Below are positions 1 through 8,776 of a stretch of DNA of 64,000 nt, piece after piece. The stretch comes from Bog-473 sp963726135. Lineage in GTDB: Bacteria; Actinomycetota; Acidimicrobiia; Acidimicrobiales; RAAP-2. A program made the position numbers and the translations under genes. The notes beneath the pieces were generated by a model. That model did not search any database and was not told the DNA's origin. It worked only from the letters and a program-made list of their open reading frames with translations. The stretch covers positions 620,001 through 684,000 of the forward strand of contig CAVSBE010000008.1 in assembly GCA_963726135.1 (NCBI GenBank), written 5' to 3'. The first letter of the stretch is position 1. Each line of letters begins with the position of its first letter.

Positions 1-449
1 AGCACCGCGAAGGCCGTGAACGCGGTGAGGGCTGGCGCCACGGTGGAGGCGACGTTGAGCGACGCGACCGGTCCCCAGATCCACGTCACCGGCACCAGCG
101 GGAGGCTCAACCCCATGACCGACGTCTGCGCCAGCAGGTTGATGCCGCCTGGGTGGAACAGCGCCGTCGAGAAGAAGGGGTTCTGCCCGTGGGCGAGGGC
201 GGTGGCCGGCCACTGGAAGAACCACAGGAACAACGCCGGGTCCCCGCACCCGCACAGGGTGTGGGTCGTGGCGCCCTGCGCCCAGGCACGCACCCAGAGG
301 GCGACGCCCAGGGCGAGGTAGACCAGCCCCGCGGCGGCGAGGGTCATCCACGGCCGCCACCGCCGCGCCGGCGCGGGCGCTGGCGCGTCCTCAGTCAGGG
401 TCGAGCGAGCCTGCCGTGACGGCCGTGCGCCGCGGCAGCAAGGGGGCAT
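1..449 (-). CDS. Polytopic membrane protein, cut by the left window edge
   Basis: The frame reads leftwards off the window, so only about 150 N-terminal residues are visible. An Ala/Pro- and Arg-rich tail (TEDAPAPAPARRWRPW) precedes a membrane segment starting MTLAAAGLVYLALG. Next comes a loop with CGCGDPALFLWFFQWP and PFFSTALFHPGGINLL, then a second hydrophobic stretch. This layout resembles actinobacterial glycosyltransferase-like membrane proteins, which would fit the two glycosyltransferases just upstream, but no catalytic motif is visible in this part. The start is uncertain. ATG at 449 overlaps the upstream oxidoreductase by 59 bases, ATG at 347 lies directly before the first helix, and a non-ATG start near 395 would give MTEDAPAP. 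It is probably translated with the upstream gene. Confidence 0.65.
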   Translation of the reverse strand, partial: MPPCCRGARPSRQARSTLTEDAPAPAPARRWRPWMTLAAAGLVYLALGVALWVRAWAQGATTHTLCGCGDPALFLWFFQWPATALAHGQNPFFSTALFHPGGINLLAQTSVMGLSLPLVPVTWIWGPVASLNVASTVAPALTAFTAFAV

Positions 450-1885
450 CCCGACCGGTCGATCCGGACTCGTGGTACTCGTCCTCCACGTTGACCGACC
501 AGATGTCGTGGGTGGCGCCGTACAAATTGTCCACCGTCAGCATGGCGGTGTACATGGAGTGGTCCTGGTTGTTGTACTTGTGCATCCCGTTGCGCCCGAC
601 CGGATGCACGTTGGGCGCCTCGGCCTCGATCCACTTGCGGATGGTCTCGACGTTCGCCTTGTAGCTGAAGTCGTAGTACGGGTAGGCCTTGGGGACGCGC
701 ACCACGTAGCCCCGCTCGACGTCGCCCCCGGCGGCCAGGCCGAGCGAGACGAGCTCCTTCGTGCCGAGCGCGATGAGCTGGTCGTCCGGCGTGTTCCACA
801 TGTCGTCGCCCTCGAAGACGAAGTACTCGAGGCCCAGGCAGGTCCGCCCGTCCTTCACGAGGTAGGGCGACCAGGAGCCGTAGTTCTGGATGCGCCCGAC
901 CTCCACGTCGGTGGCGTGGATGTAGATCCAGTTGTCCGGGAAGCTCGCGCGACTCGGGCACGATCAGGGCGACGGTGAGGTAGTCGCGGTAGTGCAGGTC
1001 GTCGGCCGCCGCCACGACCTCGGCCGGCGGAGGCGGCTCGATCGTGTGCACCAGCTCACGCATCGGCATGGTCGAGATGACGTGCGACGCCGCGACGGTG
1101 TGCTCGGTCCCGCCCTGCACGTACGTGGCGGCGACGGCGCGTCCCCGCTCGACCGTGATGCCGGTCAACCGCGCCCGCATCTCGAGCGTCCCCCCGGCGG
1201 CCTGCACCTTGTCCGCGCAGACCTCCCACATCATGCCGGGGCCGAATTTCGGGTACTGGAACTCCTCGATCAGGGTGGTGATCTCGGTCTGGCCCCGCTT
1301 GGGCAGGATGGCGTTGACGACCGCCTTGCGCAGGTCGAGGTTCTTCACCCGCTGGGCCGCCCAGTCCGCCGGCATGTCCGAGACCGGCACGCCCCACACC
1401 TTCTCCGTGTACGTCTTGAAGAAGGTCCGGTAGAGCCGCCAGCCGAACCGCGTCACCAACCAGTTCTCGTAGTTCGATTCGTCCTTCGGGGGGTGGATGC
1501 GGGCCCAGACGTAGGAGAGGCCGCACATGAACGCCTCCCACAGGCCGAGGTTGCGCAGGGCGTTGACCGCCTTGAGGGGGTAGTCGTAGAACTTGCCCCG
1601 GTAGTAGATGCGGCTCATGCGGGGCCGGAGCATGAAGTCGCCCTCGGGCAGGATCTCGTGCCAGAGGGCCTCGACCTCGGGCACCTTGGTGAAGAAGCGG
1701 TGTCCGCCCAGGTCGAACCGCCAGCCGTCGCGCACGACCGTGCGCGAGATGCCACCCACCTGGTCGTCCGCCTCGAGCACGACCGGACGCGCCCCCCGTT
1801 TGGTCAGAAGGTAGGCCGCTGTCAGGCCGCCGGGCCCCGCGCCGGCGATGACAACCGGTGCTTCATCGAGTGCGACCACGAACAA
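391..1885 (-). CDS. FAD-dependent oxidoreductase (UDP-galactopyranose mutase/protoporphyrinogen oxidase-like), frame broken
   Basis: The N-terminus has a dinucleotide-binding motif (VVIAGAGPGGLTAAYLL) followed by the acidic strand end VVLEADDQVGG, typical of flavin amine oxidase/UGM-like enzymes. DLGGHRFFTK and the later TEKVWGVPVSDM fit the family that desaturates or isomerises sugars or lipids at the membrane. The reading frame changes near 943: residues up to about VPESRELPGQ lie in one frame, and the C-terminal half (NWIYIHATDVEVGRIQNYG to SLDPD) continues in another. Both halves are well conserved in character, so a single-base indel, sequencing error or recent mutation, is likely. It lies in a minus-strand run with three membrane or glycosyltransferase genes. 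The exact substrate cannot be read from sequence. Confidence 0.85.
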
Positions 1886-1968
1886 GGCAGGTTAGTGGAC
1901 CCCCCACTCGGGTTCGTGGAGGGCGCCGCGGCGCAACGGGGGTGCGGCGCCGACCCCGGGCGGCAGCA

Positions 1969-3207
1969 TCAGGGCACCGAGATGTTGAGGAAGGCGAGCA
2001 GCGCGTAACCGGCGAGCCCGGCCGACAGCAGCGCCACGACGACGCGCTCGAGCTGGGACTCCGTGAGCACCAGCGCGGCGGCGATCGAGAGCGGGAAGGC
2101 GCTGAGGGCGTACCGCTCGAACGAATCGAGGTTGGCCCCGGCCACGGCGACGGCCAGGACCGCCGCGGCGAAGAGCGTGTAGGGGGCGGGGAGACGCCGC
2201 CAGCAGACAACGAGCATGGCCAGGGCGAGCAGCACCCAGGGCACGTGCAGGGCCGTGCCCACGTGGTGGTGCAGCACACCCGTGGCGTCGTGGTACAGCG
2301 TGGCGAAGGGATCCGAGAGCCCTCCGTGGTGCGAGCTCTGGAGCTGGACCCGCAGCGGGGCGAACCAGTCGCCGACGGTGTGCTTCGACCAGGCCAAGAA
2401 CGCGAGCACGCCCACGAACGGCGCGGCGACGGCGGCGAGGCCCGCCACGCGCTCGCCGCGACCGAGGCGCGGCCACCAGCGCACGACCTCGGCCACGAGC
2501 GCCAGGGCCAGCAACACCCCGATGGGCCGGGTCAGCGCGGCCCCGAAGCCGAGCACCCCGGCGACGGCGAAGTGCGGGCGGGCGTCGCCCTCGGCCGGTG
2601 GCGGCCGCAGGGCCAGGAAGCATCCGATGGCCAGTACCAGCAGGACGGCCTCGGCGTAGCCCATGACCAGCACGAAGGCGGCGGGCAGGAGGCTCAGGAC
2701 CCAGAGGGCGCGCCGGGCCACCAGCGCGTCCCCGGTCTCCCGCCGCACCAGGGTGTACAGCATGGCCGTGGCGGCCAGGGCGGCCGCGTTGGCCAGCAGG
2801 ACCAGCGCGGGCCCGTCGCCGAGCCCGGGCACCCAGGCCAACGCGTGGGTCATCAGCGGCACCGCGGGGAAGAAGCGCAGGGATTCGCGCCCGAGTGCGC
2901 CGTAGCCCCGGCGGGCGATCGTCTCGTACCAGCCGGCGTCCCATGCGAGCAGGCCCGCGTGCACCCGGGCCACGGCGCCGGGGGCCGACGGGTGGGTCCG
3001 GTCGACGACGATGTGGGCCAGGCCGAGTGCGCCCCCGACGACGACCCGGGCGACGGCGAACGGGAGCAGTGCCTCCCGCAGGGACTCGGGCAACCGCTGC
3101 CAGGACCGCCGCAGCGCGCCCGGGGCGCCTCCGGGCCCCGGCGTGTCGGGCGAGGTCGTCGTCGCGTTCGGCCCGCTGGGCTCGGTCGGCGGCGTCACCC
3201 CGGCCAC
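1969..3207 (-). CDS. PIG-V-like membrane mannosyltransferase
   Basis: This polytopic protein of 412 residues has a Pro/Thr-rich N-terminal tail of about 45 residues followed by about ten hydrophobic segments. The motif LLAWDAGWYETIARRGYG near residue 90 matches the W-D-x-x-W-Y signature of the PIG-V/GT-C mannosyltransferase family, and FFPAVPLMTHALAW follows as in that family. In actinobacteria such proteins use polyprenyl-phosphate mannose on the outer face of the membrane to build lipoglycans or glycoproteins (family knowledge). The GTG start at 3207 lies three bases after the stop of the upstream GT39 gene, so the two are almost certainly co-transcribed. Donor and acceptor are not defined by the sequence. 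Confidence 0.8.
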   Translation of the reverse strand: MAGVTPPTEPSGPNATTTSPDTPGPGGAPGALRRSWQRLPESLREALLPFAVARVVVGGALGLAHIVVDRTHPSAPGAVARVHAGLLAWDAGWYETIARRGYGALGRESLRFFPAVPLMTHALAWVPGLGDGPALVLLANAAALAATAMLYTLVRRETGDALVARRALWVLSLLPAAFVLVMGYAEAVLLVLAIGCFLALRPPPAEGDARPHFAVAGVLGFGAALTRPIGVLLALALVAEVVRWWPRLGRGERVAGLAAVAAPFVGVLAFLAWSKHTVGDWFAPLRVQLQSSHHGGLSDPFATLYHDATGVLHHHVGTALHVPWVLLALAMLVVCWRRLPAPYTLFAAAVLAVAVAGANLDSFERYALSAFPLSIAAALVLTESQLERVVVALLSAGLAGYALLAFLNISVP

Positions 3208-3210
3208 CGG

Positions 3211-4806
3211 TCAGGGTCCCGACGGTACGTACTCGGTGAGATTCATCGGTTCGTAGAACAGGGCCTCGTGACTGATGACGTAATTCTGCCCGCCGCCGCC
3301 GTTCTTGGTCGACGCGTTCAGCAGGTCGGTGGCGATCGTCTCGCACTTGACGCCGTAGGTCTCGTACATGGGTTGCCAGACCAGCCAGATGCGATGGCCG
3401 GAGGCCGTCTCGCGGTACACGGCGTCGGCGAAGGAGCCCGGGTCCGCCGCGTGCACGGTGTCGGCGTAGTCGACCCAGTCGACGATCTGCGGGGGGGTCC
3501 GGCGGGGAAAGGTGGTCATCCGGTACTGCGACGGGTTCGCGATCTGCCGGTAGACCGCCGGCCCCAGCTGGTCGGGGCAGAAGGCGATGACGTCCCCCGG
3601 CTTCGCGTACGTGTTGATGGCGGCCGCCACGGCACCGGCCTGGGTGCGCTGTGTGGTCACGTTCTGGGCCGACGACACGAGGCCGGCCACCACCGCGAGC
3701 CCGACGACGACGATCCGGACCCTCGGGTTGAGGAGCGTGGTCGTCCCCAGCGCGATGAGGAGGAGGAAGGGCAGGAACACCACGGCCGCGTAGCGCGACG
3801 AGAACGCGCTCGCCGTGATGATGCCGCCGGCGATGGCGGCGAAAAGGGTCCCCAGCACGACGAAGCCCAGCACGCGGGCGCGGGGCCGGGTGCGTAGATC
3901 GAGCTCGACGATGCGCCCGGTCCGGCCCACGCCGAAGACGGCCAGCGCCAGCATGGAGAAGTAGATGACCGCGAGCAGCCGTCCCTGGTTGGTCGCCGTC
4001 CGCAGCGTGGAACCCTGGTTGTCCGTGAAGCCGGTCAACGCGTTGATGACCGCCGAGAAGTTCGGCGGCGCGGCCCACGGGGTGCCCGTGTGCTTGGCCT
4101 GGTAGAAGAACGTCGGCAACCAGGGCACGAAGAGCAGGCATCCGGCGGCGACCGCGACGAGCGCGGCCCACGGAGCGTCTTCGGGGTGCCCGCGTCGCCG
4201 GCTGCGCACGGCGGACACGACGAGCCAGATGACCACCATGCCGACGAGATAGAGGGACCAGTACTGGGAGTAGAGCAGGGCCGCCGTGACGACGGCCACC
4301 GCGACCAGGTTGCCCGGACGGGGCACCCTGACCGCTCGCTGCAGGGCCAGGAAGCCGCATCCCGTCAGGAGGATCACGAGCGCGTACATCCGCGACTCAG
4401 TTGCGTAGTACACGGCGAAGGGGGCGCTCGCCAGCAGGGCGAGCATCGTCCACGCCACCGAGCGGCCGCCGAGGCGCTTGCCGCACAACCACCCGACCGG
4501 AAGGGTGAGCACCGCCAGCACGCCCGAAAGGGCCCGCACGGCGTCGTTCGACTGCCCGAAGAGGGCGATCCAGTAGTGGAGGAGGTAGTAGTAGAGGGGC
4601 GGCGCCCCATCGTGCTTCAGGGCGTTCGGGATCTCGTGCAACGGGAGGCGGGCGATGTCGACCGTGAGCGCCTCGTCGAGCCACAGGCCCGACCGGGTCC
4701 AGAAGCGGAGGTACAGCCCGGCCGCCACGACCAGTCCCACGCCGACGCCTGCGACAATGCGCGTGCGACCGGTGAGAGCCGGGACCTCCTCGAGCATGGG
4801 CCGCAT
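3211..4806 (-). CDS. GT39/ArnT-like membrane glycosyltransferase
   Basis: This 531-residue polytopic protein is of the GT-C type. The first membrane helix is followed by SGLWLDEALTVD, with the Asp-Glu pair (about residues 44-45) expected for the catalytic first loop of PMT/ArnT enzymes. DGAPPLYYYLLHYWIALFG follows, another family hallmark. About ten more hydrophobic segments lead to a soluble extracytoplasmic C-terminal domain that ends LTEYVPSGP. The enzyme is expected to transfer a sugar from a polyprenyl carrier at the outer membrane face. ATG at 4806 is chosen (ATG at 4797 is possible), because the open frame further upstream runs antisense into the peptide transporter. It is divergent from that transporter and heads the glycosyltransferase operon. 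Confidence 0.85.
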   Translation of the reverse strand: MRPMLEEVPALTGRTRIVAGVGVGLVVAAGLYLRFWTRSGLWLDEALTVDIARLPLHEIPNALKHDGAPPLYYYLLHYWIALFGQSNDAVRALSGVLAVLTLPVGWLCGKRLGGRSVAWTMLALLASAPFAVYYATESRMYALVILLTGCGFLALQRAVRVPRPGNLVAVAVVTAALLYSQYWSLYLVGMVVIWLVVSAVRSRRRGHPEDAPWAALVAVAAGCLLFVPWLPTFFYQAKHTGTPWAAPPNFSAVINALTGFTDNQGSTLRTATNQGRLLAVIYFSMLALAVFGVGRTGRIVELDLRTRPRARVLGFVVLGTLFAAIAGGIITASAFSSRYAAVVFLPFLLLIALGTTTLLNPRVRIVVVGLAVVAGLVSSAQNVTTQRTQAGAVAAAINTYAKPGDVIAFCPDQLGPAVYRQIANPSQYRMTTFPRRTPPQIVDWVDYADTVHAADPGSFADAVYRETASGHRIWLVWQPMYETYGVKCETIATDLLNASTKNGGGGQNYVISHEALFYEPMNLTEYVPSGP

Positions 4807-4905
4807 GGTAGGACAATGGGCTCGCGGTCTAGGATCATTCGCCGCCGGTGGGGGTCGGCCAACACCGAAGGAAACGACGGATTCCGAAGGGGGGAAAGAG
4901 GCAAC

Positions 4906-5853
4906 GTGGCCCGTTACATCACCAAGCGGCTGGTGCTCCTCCTGATCATCATCCTCTTCGTCTCGGTCGCCTCCTTCTTCCTGGTCCACCTGCTCCCGGG
5001 TAACCCCACCGCCACCATCCTCGGTCCCAACGCCACCCCGCAGAACGTCGCCACGGTCGACCGCCAACTGGGCCTGAACCGCCCGCTGTGGGAGCAGTAC
5101 TTCATCTGGATCGGCCACGTGTTCCAGGGCAACCTGGGACAGTCCTACACGACGCACCAGACGACGACCAGCATCATCGCCCAGTCCTTCCCCATCGACC
5201 TCGAGCTAATCATCTTCTCGCAGATCCTCGCGTTCGCCGTCGCGTTCCCGATGGCGATGCACGCGTCACGTCGGCCCAATCGCTTGTTCGACCAGGCGTC
5301 CAACAGCACGACGTTCGCCATGCTGGCCCTACCGCCGTTCGTAATCGCGCCGATCCTGGTGTTGATCTTCGCGGTCCACTGGCACATCTTCCCGGGGCCG
5401 GCCTCCTACGTGCCGCTCACCCAGAATTTCTGGTCGAACATCCACACCATGATGCTTCCCGCCATCGTCCTGGCGCTGGGCTCAATCGTGGTGTACTTCC
5501 GCCTGCTGCGAAACGACCTGATCTCCACGCTGCAAGAGGACTTCATCACCATGGCCCGGTCCAAGGGCCTCTCGGACCGGCGCATCATGTGGCGCCACGC
5601 GTTGCGGCCCTCCTCGATCTCGCTGCTTGCCTCGGCGGGCGTCACCATCGGCAGCCTCATCGCCGGCACCTTCGTGGTGGAGCTGCTCCTGCAGATGCCC
5701 GGGCTGGGCTATCAGCTCATCTCGAGCGTGAACCAGGACGACTACACCGTCGTCCAGGGGATCACCCTGTTCGTGGCCATCGCCATCGTCCTCATCAACT
5801 TCATCTTCGACTTCCTCTTCTCCATCGTCGACCCCAGGATCGCCCGTGAGTGA
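4906..5853 (+). CDS. Peptide/nickel-type ABC transporter permease (DppB/OppB type)
   Basis: This inner-membrane permease of 315 residues begins MARYITKRLVLLLIIILFVSV (short N-terminal tail, first helix). It has the family's periplasmic LGLNRPLWEQYFIWIGHVFQG region and a C-terminal permease core with the cytoplasmic EAA-like loop ITMARSKGLSDRRIMWRHALR. The length is normal for DppB. The GTG start at 4906 follows a strong ribosome-binding stretch (aaggggggaaagagg). The last 8 bases overlap the DppC gene, so translation is coupled. It pairs with DppC to form the channel for di- or oligopeptides or related solutes. No substrate-binding protein gene is present in this part of the window. Confidence 0.95.
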   Translation: MARYITKRLVLLLIIILFVSVASFFLVHLLPGNPTATILGPNATPQNVATVDRQLGLNRPLWEQYFIWIGHVFQGNLGQSYTTHQTTTSIIAQSFPIDLELIIFSQILAFAVAFPMAMHASRRPNRLFDQASNSTTFAMLALPPFVIAPILVLIFAVHWHIFPGPASYVPLTQNFWSNIHTMMLPAIVLALGSIVVYFRLLRNDLISTLQEDFITMARSKGLSDRRIMWRHALRPSSISLLASAGVTIGSLIAGTFVVELLLQMPGLGYQLISSVNQDDYTVVQGITLFVAIAIVLINFIFDFLFSIVDPRIARE

Positions 5854-6757
5854 ACTGACCGACATGCACACCTTCAGCGACATCGAGGCCGAGATCGAGG
5901 CCGAGAAGGAAGCTGACCCGACCACCAAGAAGCTGGGCGTCTTCTTCTGGGTCTGCGTCGGTTGGATCGTGCTCAACATCGTGCTCGCCCTCACCGCCAG
6001 CTTGCTCCCCCTGCCCAACCCCACCTTGGGGAACTACAACGGGCCGCAGAACGCCGGGCCCGGCTGGGGCCACCTCCTCGGCACCGACGACCTCTACCGC
6101 GACATCCTCAGCCGGCTCATCTACGGGTCCCGCGTCTCGCTCGTGGTGGGCTTCTTCGGCGCGGCGATCGGCATGATCCTGGGCGGGGTGCCCGCGATGA
6201 TCTCGGCCTACCGCCGTGGTCGGATCGACACCGCCCTCAACACGGGCTCCTATGTCGTGCTGGCGTTCCCCGCCCTCGTCGCCGTCATCGCCATCGTGTC
6301 CTTCTGGGGTCACAGCTTGTGGAAGATCACGCTGATCATCGGCATCTTCGGCGCGCCGCTCATCTTCAGGGTGGTGCGGGCCTCGACGCTGTCGTACGCC
6401 ACCCGCGACTTCGTCCTGGCCGCCAAGTCCCTCGGCGCCAGCGACACTCGGATCCTGGCCCGCGAGCTCCTGCCCAACATCGCCCCGACCATCGTGTCGT
6501 TCAGCCTGATCGCGGTCGCCACCATCATCGTGCTCGAGGGAACCCTGGCCTTCCTCGGCCTGTCGGTGCAGCCGCCCACACCGAGCTGGGGCAACATGCT
6601 CTACGAGGGATCCACGCTCCTCTCCGGCGCCAAGGGGCAGACCAACACCTGGCTCCTCATCTTCCCGGCCGCGGCGATGTTCCTCCTCCTCATCTGCCTG
6701 AACGTGATCGCCGACAAGCTCCGGGCCTACTTCGACGTGTCGGAGATCAAGCTGTGA
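5846..6757 (+). CDS. Peptide/nickel-type ABC transporter permease (DppC/OppC type)
   Basis: This second permease, 303 residues, has a charged N-terminal cytoplasmic tail rich in Glu and Lys, as is usual in DppC. It continues with the GTDDLYRDILSRLIYGSR motif and the EAA loop DFVLAAKSLGASDTRILAREL. LSVQPPTPSWGNMLYEG, another family hallmark, follows near the C-terminus. It starts with GTG inside the end of the DppB gene and ends in a GTGA overlap with the first ATPase, so the four transporter genes form one tightly coupled operon. Together with DppB it makes the membrane heterodimer. Confidence 0.95.
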   Translation: MSELTDMHTFSDIEAEIEAEKEADPTTKKLGVFFWVCVGWIVLNIVLALTASLLPLPNPTLGNYNGPQNAGPGWGHLLGTDDLYRDILSRLIYGSRVSLVVGFFGAAIGMILGGVPAMISAYRRGRIDTALNTGSYVVLAFPALVAVIAIVSFWGHSLWKITLIIGIFGAPLIFRVVRASTLSYATRDFVLAAKSLGASDTRILARELLPNIAPTIVSFSLIAVATIIVLEGTLAFLGLSVQPPTPSWGNMLYEGSTLLSGAKGQTNTWLLIFPAAAMFLLLICLNVIADKLRAYFDVSEIKL

Positions 6758-7776
6758 CCGACGGGCCGCTCCTCGAGGTCGAGGACCTCAGCGTCTCCTT
6801 CACCACCAGCCGCGGCAACGTCCGGGCGGTGCAGGAGGTCTCCTTCACCCTCGAGCAGGGGAAGACCCTCGGCGTCGTCGGGGAGTCCGGGTCCGGCAAG
6901 ACGGTCCTGTCCCGGGCCGTCATGGGGCTGCTCCCCCGGCTCTCGGCCGTCCAGACGGGGTCCGTGCGCTACAGCGGCAGCGAGATCCTCAACGCTCCCA
7001 ACGACGAGCTCCGCCGGCTCTGGAGCACCCACATCGCCATGGTCTTCCAGGACCCGATGACGTCTCTCAACCCCGTGCAGCGCATCGGCAACCAGATCAC
7101 CGAGCCGCTGAAGATCCACCTGAAGCTCTCCAAGGCCGAGGCCAAGGAGACGGCGCTCTCCCTCCTGATGCAGGTCGGGATCCCGTCCCCGGTCGAGCGC
7201 TACGAGGCCTACCCGGCCCAACTGTCCGGTGGCATGCGCCAACGGGTCATGATCGCCATCGCACTCGCCTGCGCCCCCCGCCTCTTGCTGGCCGACGAGC
7301 CGACCACCGGCCTCGACGTCACCGTGCAGGCCCAGATCCTCGACCTGCTCTCCCAGTTGCAGCGTGATCGGAACATGGCCATGATCCTGGTCACGCACGA
7401 CCTCGGGGTCGTCGCGACGCGCACGGACGAGATCATCGTCATGTACGCCGGCAACGTGGTCGAGCGCGCCCCCACCACCGTGCTCTTCAAGAGCATGGCC
7501 ATGCCCTACACCGAGGCGCTCCTCAAGTCCATCCCGCGGATCGCCAACCCGAGTCATTCACGACTCGTCGCCATCGAAGGCCGGCCGCCGGACCTGATCC
7601 ACCCCCCGGCCGGATGCCCCTTCTCGCCCCGCTGCCCCTACGCCCAGGAGAAGTGCCACCGCGAGAAGCCGCCCCTCGTGGAGGCCGCCCCGGGTCACAG
7701 CTACGCCTGCTGGTACCCGTTGACCGATGCCAATCGCCACGACCGCCCTGAGGAGCCCCAGGCGGTGGGCGTATGA
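6754..7776 (+). CDS. Peptide ABC transporter ATPase (DppD/OppD type)
   Basis: This cytoplasmic ATPase of 340 residues begins at the GTG (6754) that overlaps the DppC stop. Walker A is GESGSGKT, the Q-loop region is VFQDPMTSLNPVQRIGNQI, the ABC signature is LSGGMRQRVMIA, and Walker B is LLLADEPTTGLD. The H-loop is in ILVTHDLGVVA. A C-terminal oligopeptide-transporter region carries the family's Cys-containing motif (PAGCPFSPRCPYAQEKC), which in homologues is associated with an iron-sulfur cluster. It overlaps DppF by ATGA, so the two ATPases are expected in a 1:1 heterodimer. Confidence 0.95.
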   Translation: MTDGPLLEVEDLSVSFTTSRGNVRAVQEVSFTLEQGKTLGVVGESGSGKTVLSRAVMGLLPRLSAVQTGSVRYSGSEILNAPNDELRRLWSTHIAMVFQDPMTSLNPVQRIGNQITEPLKIHLKLSKAEAKETALSLLMQVGIPSPVERYEAYPAQLSGGMRQRVMIAIALACAPRLLLADEPTTGLDVTVQAQILDLLSQLQRDRNMAMILVTHDLGVVATRTDEIIVMYAGNVVERAPTTVLFKSMAMPYTEALLKSIPRIANPSHSRLVAIEGRPPDLIHPPAGCPFSPRCPYAQEKCHREKPPLVEAAPGHSYACWYPLTDANRHDRPEEPQAVGV

Positions 7777-8762
7777 CCGACACCGCCGTCGAGGCTCCCG
7801 CCGTCGGCACCGAGCCGCTCCTGTCGGTCGAGGACCTCCACGTCCTGTTCCAGAAGGGCAGTACGACCGTCCAAGCCGTCGCCGGCATCTCCTTCACGAT
7901 GCGCGCCGGGGAGACCCTCGGCCTCGTCGGGGAGTCCGGCTGCGGAAAGTCCACCACCGGGCGTGCCATCGTGCAGGTGGAGAAGCCGACGTCGGGAAGG
8001 ATCCGCTTCGGTGACACGGAGCTGACCGCGCTCAGCCGCAACGACCTGCGCACGCTGCGCACCCAGGTGCAGATGATCTTCCAGGACCCGATTTCGTCGC
8101 TGAACCCACGGCGAAGGGTGGCCGACATCGTGGCCGAGCCGCTGACCATCTGGAAGATCGGCTCCAAGGACGGGCGCCGCGAGACGGTGAACGCCATGCT
8201 CGAGCGTGTCGGCATCGACCCATACCTCAACGGCACCCGGCGGCCGCGAGAGTTCTCGGGGGGGCAGTGCCAGCGCATCAGCATCGCCCGCGCCCTGGTG
8301 TTGCGGCCCAAGCTCCTGGTGTGTGACGAGATCGTCTCCGCTCTCGACGTCTCGGTCCAGGCCCAGATCCTCAACCTGCTCGAGGATCTCAAGCAGGAGT
8401 ACCACCTGACCATCCTCTTCATTGCGCACGACCTGGCCGTGGTCAAGAACGTCAGCGACCGGGTGGCCGTCATGTACCTGGGTCGCCTCTGCGAGATCGC
8501 GCCCTCCGACCTCCTCTACGAGTCGCCGGCCCACCACTACACGGCGGCACTCCTCGCGTCGGCGGTCGAGCCGGACCCCGAGACCACCCGGGTGTCGGTG
8601 CCGCTCACGGGCGAGCCTCCCAGCCCGATCAACCCACCGTCGGGGTGCCGTTTCCGGACCCGCTGCCCGCGTGCCGAAGCGCGCTGCGCCGAGGAAGTTC
8701 CCGAGATGCGGGAGATCGCGGCGGGCCATCAGGTGGCCTGCCACTTCCCGATCGGGAGTTGA
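7773..8762 (+). CDS. Peptide ABC transporter ATPase (DppF/OppF type)
   Basis: This second ATPase has 329 residues: Walker A GESGCGKST, signature FSGGQCQRISIA and Walker B LLVCDEIVSALD, where the usual DEP is DEI. The H-loop is in LFIAHDLAVVK. The C-terminal oligopeptide-transporter domain keeps the Cys motif PSGCRFRTRCPRAEARC. Its ATG overlaps the DppD stop. The next gene, a secreted hydrolase, starts 15 bases after the stop and may be read from the same transcript, although its function need not be linked to transport. Confidence 0.95.
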   Translation: MTDTAVEAPAVGTEPLLSVEDLHVLFQKGSTTVQAVAGISFTMRAGETLGLVGESGCGKSTTGRAIVQVEKPTSGRIRFGDTELTALSRNDLRTLRTQVQMIFQDPISSLNPRRRVADIVAEPLTIWKIGSKDGRRETVNAMLERVGIDPYLNGTRRPREFSGGQCQRISIARALVLRPKLLVCDEIVSALDVSVQAQILNLLEDLKQEYHLTILFIAHDLAVVKNVSDRVAVMYLGRLCEIAPSDLLYESPAHHYTAALLASAVEPDPETTRVSVPLTGEPPSPINPPSGCRFRTRCPRAEARCAEEVPEMREIAAGHQVACHFPIGS

Positions 8763-8776
8763 ACGGCCGACAGGCC

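Noticed and set aside
1858..3897. Long Arg/Gly/Glu-rich open frame on the plus strand
   Set aside because: It is antisense to two membrane glycosyltransferases. Its composition is what high-GC codon bias gives on the opposite strand, and no domain is visible.
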